42,320 bases of DNA, taken from Pararhodobacter oceanensis (GTDB lineage: Bacteria; Pseudomonadota; Alphaproteobacteria; Rhodobacterales; Rhodobacteraceae). The position numbers and the translations under genes were made by a program. The notes beneath the pieces were generated by a model. The model was not told the origin of the DNA. It did not search any database and saw only the letters and a list, made by a program, of their open reading frames with translations. Positions within the stretch are counted from its first letter, which is position 1, and each line of letters opens with the position of its first letter. Below are positions 31,261 through 39,010 of this stretch, one piece after another. The stretch lies in the NCBI RefSeq assembly GCF_003076755.1, contig NZ_QDKM01000014.1:1-42320 (forward strand). Reading direction: 5' to 3'.

Positions 31261-31434
31261 ATGGCGCAGGATTTGACCACCTCCGATCATGACCGATCCC
31301 CTGGTTGTCCCGTGCCAAATCCCATCGTCCTTGCTCCATTTGGGTCCGACCTCGAGCGAGCTGCTTTCGATTTGTCCGCGCCGAATTTCGATCCGAGGTG
31401 CTGTCCTTTCATCCGTCTCTTCGGGGGAATTTGA
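31261..31434 (+). CDS. possible 57-residue small protein
   Basis: A short frame preceded by an AT-rich promoter-like segment and AGAAGGA six bases before the ATG. It begins MAQDLTTSDHDRSPGCPVPN and has a family-free, Pro-rich composition. A frame change near 31430 would extend it to about 31520 ('NFRLKNVNFVLSAQ'), so it may be the 5' end of a frameshifted gene. The ribosome site is the main support. Confidence 0.3.
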   Translation: MAQDLTTSDHDRSPGCPVPNPIVLAPFGSDLERAAFDLSAPNFDPRCCPFIRLFGGI

Positions 31435-31678
31435 ATTTTCGGCTCAAAAACGTAAACTTCGTGTTAAGCGCGCAAGTGTATGCCCTTATAAATATGGGTT
31501 TCGCTTTGCGTTGGGCTTAACGTTCTGAGGTCAGCCCACACCGTTTTCCGACCGAATGTTAACCTTCTGACCGCGTTTTGGCCGTCAAACCTACCCGTGT
31601 GAACACATCTGCCTGACGTATGGACAGTTTCGTTAACGCACTCGGCACGAATGTTAACCTGTCACGCTGCTATTTGCC
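31435..31678. other. non-coding gap
   Basis: Nothing clear is present. Three copies of a loose 'gttaac'-type word (near 31558, 31635 and 31654) occur without a regular period. Confidence 0.3.
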
Positions 31679-32143
31679 TTATAGACTGTCGCTCACGACT
31701 GTGCGTAACCGTCCAGAGATTGCGCTCTCTGCCGCTTTGGCTGTAGAAAATCTACCGAGGTTGAGCACGCCATCCTCAGCTACGATCAACGCTTCAAAAT
31801 GATCCCCGATGCGGACAACGCCTCGCCGTCCGGTCGGTTCAGCATAGGGCGTGCGATGATCTCTTTTCTGCGCGCGGTCGCCTTCACGCAGGTTGGCCCA
31901 GCGATTGTTACTCCGCACTCCATCGATATGCTCGATGTTCCACCGGGGCATCAATCCCGTCATCCAGAACCATGCCAGCCGGTGCAGCGGGTATCGCTTG
32001 CCATCGATCGAAACCTTCAAGCTGCCGCGCGAGTCATGGATGGTTCCGGCGATCCGACCCGCCCTGAGCCCCCGCGCCCAGGTGAACTGGCCGGTGGTGG
32101 GATCGTAGCGAAGCACCGCCCGCAGGCGCTGTTGGGTGAGCAT
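31679..32143 (-). CDS. HNH endonuclease
   Basis: A 154-residue HNH-family protein. The N-terminal 'YDPTTGQFTWARG' and 'RYPLHRLAWFWMTGLMPRWNIEHIDGVRSNNRWANLR' (in parts, about residues 48-85) give the HNH_3 zinc-finger nuclease core with His, His and Asn ligand/catalytic residues, followed by an AP2-like C-terminal domain. Such proteins are typical of phages, homing elements and mobile islands. The start at 32143 has AAAGGAG upstream; an in-frame extension to 32263 would overlap the operator region. It is divergent from the nucleotidyltransferase gene, with twin palindromes between them. Confidence 0.88.
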   Translation of the reverse strand: MLTQQRLRAVLRYDPTTGQFTWARGLRAGRIAGTIHDSRGSLKVSIDGKRYPLHRLAWFWMTGLMPRWNIEHIDGVRSNNRWANLREGDRAQKRDHRTPYAEPTGRRGVVRIGDHFEALIVAEDGVLNLGRFSTAKAAESAISGRLRTVVSDSL

Positions 32144-32207
32144 GGCGTGTCTCCTTTGGCGTTGCCCGCTGCCTCGACGGGCCGGAATACTCTTGCGCAA
32201 CACCATA

Positions 32208-32231
32208 CCACACAATAAATACTTTGTGTGG
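32208..32231. promoter_or_regulatory. palindromic operator, copy 1
   Basis: CCACACAA and TTGTGTGG arms are separated by 8 bp, 24 bp overall. The same arms and length recur 48 bp downstream. The pair lies in the divergent promoter region of the HNH and nucleotidyltransferase genes. Confidence 0.7.
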
Positions 32232-32255
32232 CAATTTGCGGCGCCATGCCGTATA

Positions 32256-32279
32256 CCACACAACGAATCTCTCGTGTGG
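32256..32279. promoter_or_regulatory. palindromic operator, copy 2
   Basis: CCACACAACG with CGTGTGG, 24 bp overall, matches copy 1 in its arms. It ends 19 bp before the nucleotidyltransferase start codon, so a bound protein would block transcription or translation initiation. Confidence 0.7.
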
Positions 32280-32298
32280 CATCAACCGGAGTCCCCTC

Positions 32299-33315
32299 AT
32301 GAAGCACCACTCCCTGATCGGACAATCCGCGTGGCAGGATCTTCGCCGCCTACTCGGTGAGGCCGTGGCTTCGGATCTGCGCGGCAAGCCCACGCTGCGC
32401 AAACGCGAGGAACGGGGGTATTGGTATGACCGGTTTCGCCAAGGAGATCAGATCGTTGAGCGCTACATCGGTGAGGATACCGACGAGCTTCGCAGCCGAT
32501 TGGAACGCTACGAGGCCCTGCGCGACGCGGCTAAGGCTCGCAAGGTCGAGACCAGCCGCCTGATCCGCCTGTTGCGCAGCGAAGGCTACCTGACCCCTGA
32601 CCTTGCCACCGGGCAGATCCTGATGGCGATGGCGAAGGCGGGGGTGTTTCGTCTTGGCGGCACGGTTGTCGGCACGCAGGCCTTTCGGCACTACGAGGGC
32701 GTCTTGGGCGTGCAGATCGGCGCTGATCAGGCCGCGCAGACCAATGACATCGATATCGCCAGCTTCGAGCGCCTGTCGCTGGCCGTCGATGACCAAGTCG
32801 ATCCCACACTGGGCGAGGTGTTCAAAAGCCTTGATTTCGAGCCGCTGCCCTCGACCGACAAGCGCAAGGCCTGGCGCTGGAAGCAAACCCGGCAGCAGAC
32901 TTTGGTCGAGTTCCTGACACCCTCGTTTCGTGAAAACGAAGAGCTGCGTGACCTCCCCGCGCTTGGCGTCAGCGCGCAGTCGTTGCATTTCCTCAACTAC
33001 CTGATTGCCGAGCCCTTAACCGTGCCGCTTCTCTACCGAGAAGGCGCCCTGATCCAGATCCCCCGCGCCGAACGCTACGCGATCCACAAGCTGATCGTGT
33101 CGGTGCGCCGTCGGGGCGGTGATGACGCGCTCAAGGCGCACAAGGACCGGGCGCAGGCGGCGTTTCTAATCGCGGTGCTGAAAGATGAAGACCCCTACGC
33201 ATTGCTCGACGCCTGGGAGACCGCCCGCGCCAAAGGCTCTGCCTGGCGCGAGGCGCTGGATGAGGCGCTAAGCCAGATGCCGGAGACGGCGGAGGCCTTG
33301 CGCGATCTGGCATAG
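32299..33315 (+). CDS. GSU2403-family nucleotidyltransferase-fold protein
   Basis: A 338-residue protein. The nucleotidyltransferase core is at about residues 115-230: 'RLGGTVVGTQAF' precedes the metal-binding 'QTNDIDIA' (residues 147-154), with the later strand in 'VEFLTP'. The N-terminal 100 residues are helical and charged ('RERGYWYDRFRQGDQIVERYIGED' type). The GSU2403 family is related in fold to the AbiEii toxins and other defence or toxin nucleotidyltransferases, but its substrate is unknown. The start at 32299 has CGGAG upstream. Twin palindromes just upstream suggest tight repression. No antitoxin-like partner is adjacent on the same strand. Confidence 0.82.
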   Translation: MKHHSLIGQSAWQDLRRLLGEAVASDLRGKPTLRKREERGYWYDRFRQGDQIVERYIGEDTDELRSRLERYEALRDAAKARKVETSRLIRLLRSEGYLTPDLATGQILMAMAKAGVFRLGGTVVGTQAFRHYEGVLGVQIGADQAAQTNDIDIASFERLSLAVDDQVDPTLGEVFKSLDFEPLPSTDKRKAWRWKQTRQQTLVEFLTPSFRENEELRDLPALGVSAQSLHFLNYLIAEPLTVPLLYREGALIQIPRAERYAIHKLIVSVRRRGGDDALKAHKDRAQAAFLIAVLKDEDPYALLDAWETARAKGSAWREALDEALSQMPETAEALRDLA

Positions 33316-33434
33316 CTGAGCTTTCTCGGCGTGGATCAGCGCGCCGAGATAGCGTCATCCACACCCGCGCAGAGTCTCTGAGCGCGCCCGTGGCGGGCAT
33401 CACAGGCGATTAGGCAATCAATACCGGCCACGCC

Positions 33435-34055
33435 TTAGCTCTGCCCCACCGGCCGATACATAAACCAATTGCGCATGCCGAGCACCGAGACACTGCCCTC
33501 CTTGGAAAACCCCAGCGTTTGGTAGAATGCGACATTGATCGGCAGATCGGTCTCCAGCCAAGCGGGCGCGTGGCAGGCATCGACCCGCCGACAGCCCGCC
33601 GCCATCAAACGCCGCCCAACGCCGCGCCGACGGAAGTCCGCGTGCACCGCCAAAGGGCCGATGTGCCAATGTGGCGCGTCGGGATCATGGCGCGCCCAGA
33701 TCGTCAGCCAGCGATAGAGTGGCCAGAGCGTGGTCGGCGGCAGTCTGAACATAAACCCGCGCCCGATCTCGACGCGGTCGCGCAGGCTGGGCCGGCACAG
33801 ACCCGGACCAATCAGCCCCAAAACACCGATCAATTCGTCTTGGTGAAAGGCCCCTAAAAACTCGCCGCGCTCGTGGATATAGTCGACCATAATCTCGAGA
33901 AATCCGGCTAATCGCCGCTGGCGTCGCGTGGGATCAGCCCCGAAAACGCGGATATGCAACGGATTGTCGCACATCGCCGCGGCCAACAAAGCCACCGCGG
34001 CGGGCAAATCGTCAGGTGCCAATCCTCTAATTTGAAGCTTGAGTTCCACCGGCAT
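33435..34055 (-). CDS. GNAT-family N-acetyltransferase
   Basis: A 206-residue acetyltransferase. 'HWHIGPLAVHADFRRRGVGRRLMAAGCRRVD' (in parts, about residues 131-161) is the acetyl-CoA motif A, followed by 'LETDLPINVAFYQTLGF', a common motif B. The start at 34055 has GGAGG five bases upstream; the frame extends to 34094 without support. It stands alone. The substrate is unknown. Confidence 0.88.
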   Translation of the reverse strand: MPVELKLQIRGLAPDDLPAAVALLAAAMCDNPLHIRVFGADPTRRQRRLAGFLEIMVDYIHERGEFLGAFHQDELIGVLGLIGPGLCRPSLRDRVEIGRGFMFRLPPTTLWPLYRWLTIWARHDPDAPHWHIGPLAVHADFRRRGVGRRLMAAGCRRVDACHAPAWLETDLPINVAFYQTLGFSKEGSVSVLGMRNWFMYRPVGQS

Positions 34056-34143
34056 GCCGACCTCCGGACCACTTGGGCCGTCGAGTTGAACCAAAGCGCA
34101 CCGAAGGCCGCCTTACCCGAGGATCAGGGCCGCCGCCGCTTCA

Positions 34144-34608
34144 TCAGTATTCAGATATATGCAGCACTGCATTCCGCACGCGGGTGCGCCCGTAGGTGCC
34201 TACCCAGATGTCATACTGCCCTGATCGCGGGTTATTGAGACGGATGACCGGATCCAAACCATCACCGTCATCATTGCAATACCACGTTGCCGTCGGATCG
34301 TTGACCAAAAGCATCGTGTCGCCTCGCGCACGCACATAGAATGTCAGACTGTATTGCCCCGCATTGTAGTGTAGCCGATAATCCGGCGCACTGGCAAACC
34401 AACCTCCGTAGGGGCACCCGCTGCTGCCGCTAAAATGGTTATCACCACCGGCCTGAACAGTTTGAGTCTGCGGGTCCGGTCGGAAGTTCCAGTTCAGCGA
34501 GGCGGTGCCGTAAGATGGGTTCAACCGCCAATTCTGCGCACTCACCGGCGTCGCAGTCACCGAAAATACAGAAATACAGGCGCAAAGCGCAAAAACCATC
34601 AGCCTCAT
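34144..34608 (-). CDS. secreted PPC-like domain protein
   Basis: A 154-residue exported protein. A signal peptide spans residues 1-24 ('MRLMVFALCACISVFSVTATPVSA', cleavage before Gln25). The mature part has repeated 'D..Y.L......SLTFYVRARGDTMLLVND' and 'WYCNDDGDGLDPVIRLNNPRSGQYDIWVGTY' features of the bacterial pre-peptidase C-terminal (PPC) beta-sandwich, often mis-annotated as peptidase S1. No catalytic residues are present. GGAGG lies upstream of the start. It is probably a periplasmic or surface binding module. Confidence 0.8.
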   Translation of the reverse strand: MRLMVFALCACISVFSVTATPVSAQNWRLNPSYGTASLNWNFRPDPQTQTVQAGGDNHFSGSSGCPYGGWFASAPDYRLHYNAGQYSLTFYVRARGDTMLLVNDPTATWYCNDDGDGLDPVIRLNNPRSGQYDIWVGTYGRTRVRNAVLHISEY

Positions 34609-35209
34609 TTATGTGCCTCCGAAGCAAATTAAAAAAATACCAATCAAGATTCAGTCGGTAGTGAACCAGGCAAGCAGACGCTGATTCGAAAGAAATCTTG
34701 CATCTGCTCGAAGGCCCTGTCCAGATATTTTATAATCATGACAACTGTCGATGCAGGTCATCGATTTAGATTTGTGGGTTCCTAATCCGCATCGACTTCC
34801 TACATTAAGGCGCCTCGCGAAAGCGCGGGTTATGCGTCGGGGCTGCGTTAGGCTTGGAGTGCTTTCTAAGGTGGATCACCCGGCAAGCACTCCTTTCGGG
34901 CCATCAAGCCGCCAGCGTCGAAGACTCCGCATGGCGCACGGCGCCAACTACCAGAGACGGCAGAGGCCTAGCGCAACTTGGATTGACCGGTAGTTCTTGT
35001 GGCATGCCGCTTCATCGCGCCTGAGGTGGAAACACAGGCACCCACACAGAGGCCCTGAGGGCGTCACTGACGGGCGTCACTGCTGTATGCGTGACCAATA
35101 GGTGTCACCCACGCAGCGCCCTGAGCGCCCTGTGGGTCGGACGCCTCGGCGAGCCTCGATCGCTTGGCCGAGAAGTGGTTTTCCCGACCGAAGCATTGCT
35201 TGCCATTGG
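34609..35209. repeat. non-coding gap containing a worn duplicate of the nucleotidyltransferase 3' end
   Basis: No gene is supported. Positions 34950-34981 resemble 33280-33311 (the last codons of the nucleotidyltransferase gene), and 35039-35080 match 33362-33403 at about 32 of 42 bases. The order is kept, so this appears to be a decayed second copy of that gene's tail and trailer. Confidence 0.5.
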
Positions 35210-36103
35210 TTAAAACATTCCAAAAAAGGGATTTTTCTTCATCTCGGCATCTTCATCGTCTTCTTGCTCGACAACCGGAGTAGTGTCAGGCGTAGGGGCG
35301 TGCGTTTGGGGCGAGGTTGCAATAGGTGAAGGCGCTGGCTCCGACGTGACAGTCTGCTTCGGAAGCTCGACCACCGAGACGTCATCATCCTCCACATCCG
35401 TCTCCCATTCCAGAAGTCGCTTTTTCGCGCGCACGCGATGACGCTTGATCGTATCGCGAGTCCACGGATTGTTTGCGCCTGTGAGAATTCCGCGACTATT
35501 TAGTATAGCTGCAAGTCCTTCGTTGTTCAGGCCTCGATACGCTGGATTCTGCAAAAGGATCGATGCTATTTCGTCGACGAGATTATCAGATTTTATTGCC
35601 CGTGCTTTTGCCGAAGCAGCATTGGCCGCCGAACGATCTGTTTTCGAACCAAGTTTGACCCCTGAGTTGCGCTTCTCAGCAAGTGCCTTCGCGGTTCCAT
35701 CTCGGGTCGCCTGCGCAAATGCCTCACCGCTTTCGACTGCCGTCAGTATCTGTTGCCTGTCCAGCACTGCATCGTGATAGACGGAGCCGACCGGAACAGA
35801 GTGCTTATCGAGCCAATTGCCTGCAGCTGCAGCGTTGCGAAACAGCCTGGTTGGCTCAGGCACAATCAAGCAGGCGTTCTCACGCGTTGCAGACGCCAAT
35901 GCATCCCTCAACCCAGGACGGCGCTCCGCGCTGAGATCGTGAGTTGCGGAGCTGGTATCGTCAAAGATGGCTAACAGACTAATCCGGCGAGTTGCGCACC
36001 ATTTTCGAATTTCCTCTGCCTGTCTCTCAAGGGCGTGATCTCCGTCGTTTTGCTTCTCCGTTGATACCCGTATGTAACCAACAGCCTTGGTAAGTGTGCT
36101 CAT
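35210..36103 (-). CDS. serine recombinase with recombinase domain and acidic tail
   Basis: A 297-residue site-specific recombinase. The N-terminal resolvase catalytic domain has 'AVGYIRVSTEKQ' with nucleophile Ser14 and 'LIVPEPTRLFRN' near 80. The middle part (about 150-230) has 'NPAYRGLNNEGLAAILNSRGILTGANNPWTRDTIKRH', a recombinase-type DNA-binding domain. The last 60 residues are acidic and Pro/Thr-rich and end in DEDAEMKKNPFFGMF. That tail resembles the acidic, hydrophobic tips used to dock partner proteins. The start at 36103 is preferred; an in-frame extension to 36151 overlaps the palindromic site. Confidence 0.82.
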   Translation of the reverse strand: MSTLTKAVGYIRVSTEKQNDGDHALERQAEEIRKWCATRRISLLAIFDDTSSATHDLSAERRPGLRDALASATRENACLIVPEPTRLFRNAAAAGNWLDKHSVPVGSVYHDAVLDRQQILTAVESGEAFAQATRDGTAKALAEKRNSGVKLGSKTDRSAANAASAKARAIKSDNLVDEIASILLQNPAYRGLNNEGLAAILNSRGILTGANNPWTRDTIKRHRVRAKKRLLEWETDVEDDDVSVVELPKQTVTSEPAPSPIATSPQTHAPTPDTTPVVEQEDDEDAEMKKNPFFGMF

Positions 36104-36117
36104 AGACGGTCTTCTTC

Positions 36118-36222
36118 TTTTATAAATGTTCCCGTTAGGGGGTTTTTGCATACGGCTCGGACAGGCCCAGCAATCCTATAAATGTTCTCTTATAGGAACA
36201 TTTATAGGATTTGGGAACATTT
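36118..36222. promoter_or_regulatory. palindromic recombination/operator site with flanking half-sites
   Basis: A 40-bp palindrome (36172-36211) has perfect 16-bp arms, AATCCTATAAATGTTC and its complement, around an 8-bp centre. Extra half-sites lie on either side: TATAAATGTTCCC at 36121-36133 and GGGAACATTTGC at 36213-36224. The cluster sits directly upstream of the serine recombinase and is either its res/crossover site or its operator. Confidence 0.72.
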
Positions 36223-36229
36223 GCAACAA

Positions 36230-36602
36230 TTTGCGTCCTTCCGCACGAATGTTTTTCCGTCGTGGCACCCACGGCAGACATGGACGGGCACACGCCGTCT
36301 ACCTCCTGAGGTCAATTGCCGGTGTTCGAGAGCATGAGATAAGAATACCGGGACATATGCGATGCCGCCCAACTGCTGGCGCACTCACACACCCTCGCCC
36401 GCGCTACGCGATCTGCGCGATACGTGGAGGGTTGAAGCGCCCCGCATGGCTGGCACCGCTTGCACCCCCATGACCGCTGCGGTTTTTCTCTAGGACTTCG
36501 GTTTCTTTGCAAGTCCCAACGCGACAGATGAAAGTCCCACCCGACCGTGCTGTGGTGATGCGGTAAGTAGGTGCTGCAACCATTCACCGCAGCGAGATCT
36601 CA
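36230..36602. other. non-coding gap between divergent genes
   Basis: Nothing firm is present. It should hold the promoter of the XRE regulator. Weak dyads occur, but no gene or RNA is supported. Confidence 0.4.
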
Positions 36603-36998
36603 ATGAACCCATACCAGAACACCCCTACCGCTCGACTGATCGCAGATCGTATCCGCGACCTGTCGCACAGGAAAACACAGGCCGAGATTGCGTCCGAGGC
36701 TGGTTTTCCCAACGCCAACATGATGACATTTCTCAAGAACGGGCGAAACAAGGTGCCAATTGACCGGGTGCCATCCCTAGCAAAGGCGCTTGAGGTCGAT
36801 CCCGCATATCTGATGCGGCTTGCCCTCGATCAGGCGGTGGGCGCAACCGCTGCGCAAGCAATCACCGACATCTTCGGCACCCCCACCACGGTTAACGAGC
36901 GCACTTGGCTCACCGAGCTGCGCAATGTATCCGACAATTCAGACCCCAGACTGACCGCGCGGTCGCGTGCAGCACTCAGAGGAGTATTCGGCAAATGA
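36603..36998 (+). CDS. XRE-family helix-turn-helix regulator
   Basis: A 131-residue protein with a Cro/C1-type helix-turn-helix at about residues 12-70 ('KTQAEIASEAGFPNANMMTFLKNGRNKVPIDRVPSLAKALEVDP', in parts) and a helical C-terminal part. Regulators of this size control phage-like and mobile-element functions. Its stop codon overlaps the start of a 56-residue gene (ATGA), so the two are translationally coupled. It is divergent from the serine recombinase. Confidence 0.85.
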   Translation: MNPYQNTPTARLIADRIRDLSHRKTQAEIASEAGFPNANMMTFLKNGRNKVPIDRVPSLAKALEVDPAYLMRLALDQAVGATAAQAITDIFGTPTTVNERTWLTELRNVSDNSDPRLTARSRAALRGVFGK

Positions 36999-37165
36999 AC
37001 GAACCTGTTTTTACGATACCGACGGCCCCAGCGGGGCCATGGGAATCGCTCACCACGAACGAGAAGGATTGGATCGAATTCATCAGAGTCATCTCTGCGG
37101 GGAGTGACCCAAAAGTGACCCCAAGCCGCGTCCGCGCCCTGCGGGCTCTTCTCGACGCGGGATGA
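36995..37165 (+). CDS. 56-residue small protein coupled to the XRE regulator
   Basis: The small acidic-to-neutral protein begins MNEPVFTIPTAPAGPWESLT, with a helical second half ('EKDWIEFIRVISAGSDPKVTPSRVRALRALLDAG'). Its ATG overlaps the stop of the regulator. The second half ('DPKVTPSRVRALRALLDAG') resembles the end of the regulator itself ('DPRLTARSRAALRGVFGK'), as if it were a duplicated tail. It may modulate the regulator. Confidence 0.65.
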   Translation: MNEPVFTIPTAPAGPWESLTTNEKDWIEFIRVISAGSDPKVTPSRVRALRALLDAG

Positions 37166-37266
37166 GGCGGCGGCGCAGAGAAGTTCAGCCGTTTCCCGTT
37201 TTACTGAGCGGACACCGGACTCAAGGTGCCCGCTCGCTGAAATAGAAACGCTATCGTGTGCCTTAA

Positions 37267-37335
37267 TGTTCAACTGCCACGATGAGCTTTCTTGTGCCAG
37301 AATGAGTGCGTTCCAGCGTGCCAGAATTCGGTGTA
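37267..37335. repeat. three 12-bp direct repeats, IS21-like terminus or integrase arm sites
   Basis: TGCCACGATGAG (37275), TGCCAGAATGAG (37295) and TGCCAGAATTCG (37319) are spaced 20 and 24 bp apart. Multiple short direct repeats are typical of IS21-family ends, and IstB debris occurs elsewhere in the window. Integrase arm-type sites beside the tRNA scar are the other possibility. Confidence 0.5.
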
Positions 37336-37359
37336 AGTAATTGGAATATATAAGGTTAT

Positions 37360-37388
37360 GGAGGGTTCGAATCCCTCCGGGCCTACCA
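37360..37388 (+). other. tRNA 3'-end fragment (attachment-site scar)
   Basis: The segment contains a perfect T-arm (GAGGG TTCGAAT CCCTC) followed by CGGGCCTACCA, the acceptor 3' strand with an encoded CCA. The upstream sequence is AT-rich and cannot form the rest of a tRNA. Such 3' fragments are left where integrative elements recombine into tRNA genes, so this probably marks one border of an island. Confidence 0.7.
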
Positions 37389-37640
37389 GTGCTTTCGATG
37401 GTGTAGAGATCAGAGCTGCTGATCCCGTGTTCGCGGCACGGTTCGGATCTCTTGCCGAGAAAATCCTACCTTTCAGCACCGCCAGTTCGAGGGGGATTGT
37501 CCAGCCGCGGCGATTGCAGTGCCGAGGCCCTCCAAGTCCACTAAAGAGCCCTGGCTGCAAGTTGTCGTCGGGTCCCTCTGGAAGGGGCGATCCCTTGGAC
37601 CTATCTGTGCATTCTGAAACCGAAATCTGGAGATATCGAC
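37389..37640. other. short gap upstream of the MDR gene
   Basis: No gene is supported. It should include the promoter of the MDR oxidoreductase. Confidence 0.35.
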
Positions 37641-38753
37641 ATGAGCACCACCGGCAAGCAGCTATTCACCACATTGGAAAGCAATGGCAGGCTCACCGTC
37701 GCGATCGAGGATGTGCGTTTTCCCAATCCGACCGGCAATCAGGTGCTGGTGAAGATGGAGGCAGCGCCGATCAACCCTTCGGATCTGGCCATTCTGACCG
37801 GTGCGGCGGATCTGGAAAACGCCGAATACTCGCCCGGTAAATACGTGGCCCAGATGCCCGAGCCGTTCAATTCAGGCTCCAAGGCGCGTCACGGGTTGAA
37901 ACTCCCTGCCGGTAATGAAGGCGCGGGCACGGTCGTCGCAACCGGCGATGGCGAGATGGCCAAGGCGCTGATGGGGCAGCGGGTCGCCTGTGTGCCTGGC
38001 AATGCCTACAGCCAATATTGTATCGCCGAGGCCGCCATGTGCCTGCCGCTGGGCGATTATTCAGCCGAGGACGGAGCCAGCGGTTTCGTCAATCCGATGA
38101 CCGCGCTCGGCTTTGTGGAAAACGCCAAGCTCGACGGGCAAAACGCGATCCTGCACACGGTCGGAGCCTCTAACCTCGGCCAGATGCTGACCCGGATCTG
38201 CAATGAAGACGGCATCGGGCTGGTCAATATCGTGCGCAAAGAGGAGCAGGTTGACCTGCTGCAGAAGCTGGGCGCGACCCATGTGGTCAACTCCTCCGCT
38301 GATGGTTTCAGGGAGCAGCTGCGCTCGGCAATCGACGACACCGGCGCCTTTTATGGCTTCGATCCGATCGGCGGCGGGCAATCGGTCGATAGTGTTTTCA
38401 AGGCGATGGAACAGGTCGCGGTTGGCAAGATGAGCGAGTTCTCGCGCTATGGCTCCAACCAGCAAAAGCGGATGTTCATCTACGGTCGGTTGGACGTTTC
38501 ACCGACGATCCTGTCGCCAAGCTACGGCTTCGGCTGGACCCTGTCCGGCTGGCTCCTGTTCCCCTTCCTGCAATCGGTCGGCATGGAAACCATGGGCCGG
38601 ATGCGCAAACGTGTGCTGAACAACCTGACGACGACCTTTGCCAGCCATTACAAGAAGCGGGTGAGCCTCGAGGAGATGCTGACCAAGGACGCGGTGACCG
38701 ACTACCGCGCGATGAAAACGGGTGAGAAGTATCTCGTTATGCCGTGGAAATAA
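37641..38753 (+). CDS. zinc-binding dehydrogenase/quinone reductase-like protein (MDR superfamily)
   Basis: A 370-residue medium-chain oxidoreductase. The N-terminal GroES-like domain ('VLVKMEAAPINPSDLAILTG') leads to 'LPAGNEGAGTVVATGDG', and a Rossmann domain starts at about residue 170 ('AILHTVGASNLGQMLTRIC'). It lacks the usual Cys/His zinc ligands, so it is probably an NADPH-dependent quinone or enone reductase. The start at 37641 has GGAGA upstream. It stands alone at the border of the chromosomal-type region. Confidence 0.9.
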   Translation: MSTTGKQLFTTLESNGRLTVAIEDVRFPNPTGNQVLVKMEAAPINPSDLAILTGAADLENAEYSPGKYVAQMPEPFNSGSKARHGLKLPAGNEGAGTVVATGDGEMAKALMGQRVACVPGNAYSQYCIAEAAMCLPLGDYSAEDGASGFVNPMTALGFVENAKLDGQNAILHTVGASNLGQMLTRICNEDGIGLVNIVRKEEQVDLLQKLGATHVVNSSADGFREQLRSAIDDTGAFYGFDPIGGGQSVDSVFKAMEQVAVGKMSEFSRYGSNQQKRMFIYGRLDVSPTILSPSYGFGWTLSGWLLFPFLQSVGMETMGRMRKRVLNNLTTTFASHYKKRVSLEEMLTKDAVTDYRAMKTGEKYLVMPWK

Positions 38754-39010
38754 GGGGCTAACGCTAAGCCATGCGAGGCCGATTTGGGTGAGTGAACCTC
38801 TGCGCCGCAATCTGCAGGCGCAGAGGGTCCACACATCCCGCCCTTTGGCAGGGGCGTTGAGAGCAGCTCAATGCTGGCTCTCGTCGTCCTGTCCAGATGG
38901 CACGTCACGGTCCTTGGCGGGGGCCTTCGCTGCGCGGTCGATAGGGCGGAGCGGTGGGTTTGTAGGGTGCGGGCGAGATCGGGGGATCGGGCTCGCCCGC
39001 GGTTGCTCGC
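38754..39010. other. intergenic, no gene seen
   Basis: This short gap lies between the MDR gene and the convergent trpS. No clear terminator was seen. Confidence 0.35.

Noticed and set aside
31289-31528. 79-codon plus-strand frame
   Set aside because: It starts inside the better-supported short frame at 31261 and has no ribosome site; its protein sequence looks random.
37340-37388. A complete tRNA gene
   Set aside because: Only the T-arm and acceptor 3' strand are present; the preceding DNA is AT-rich and cannot form D- and anticodon arms or pair with the acceptor strand.
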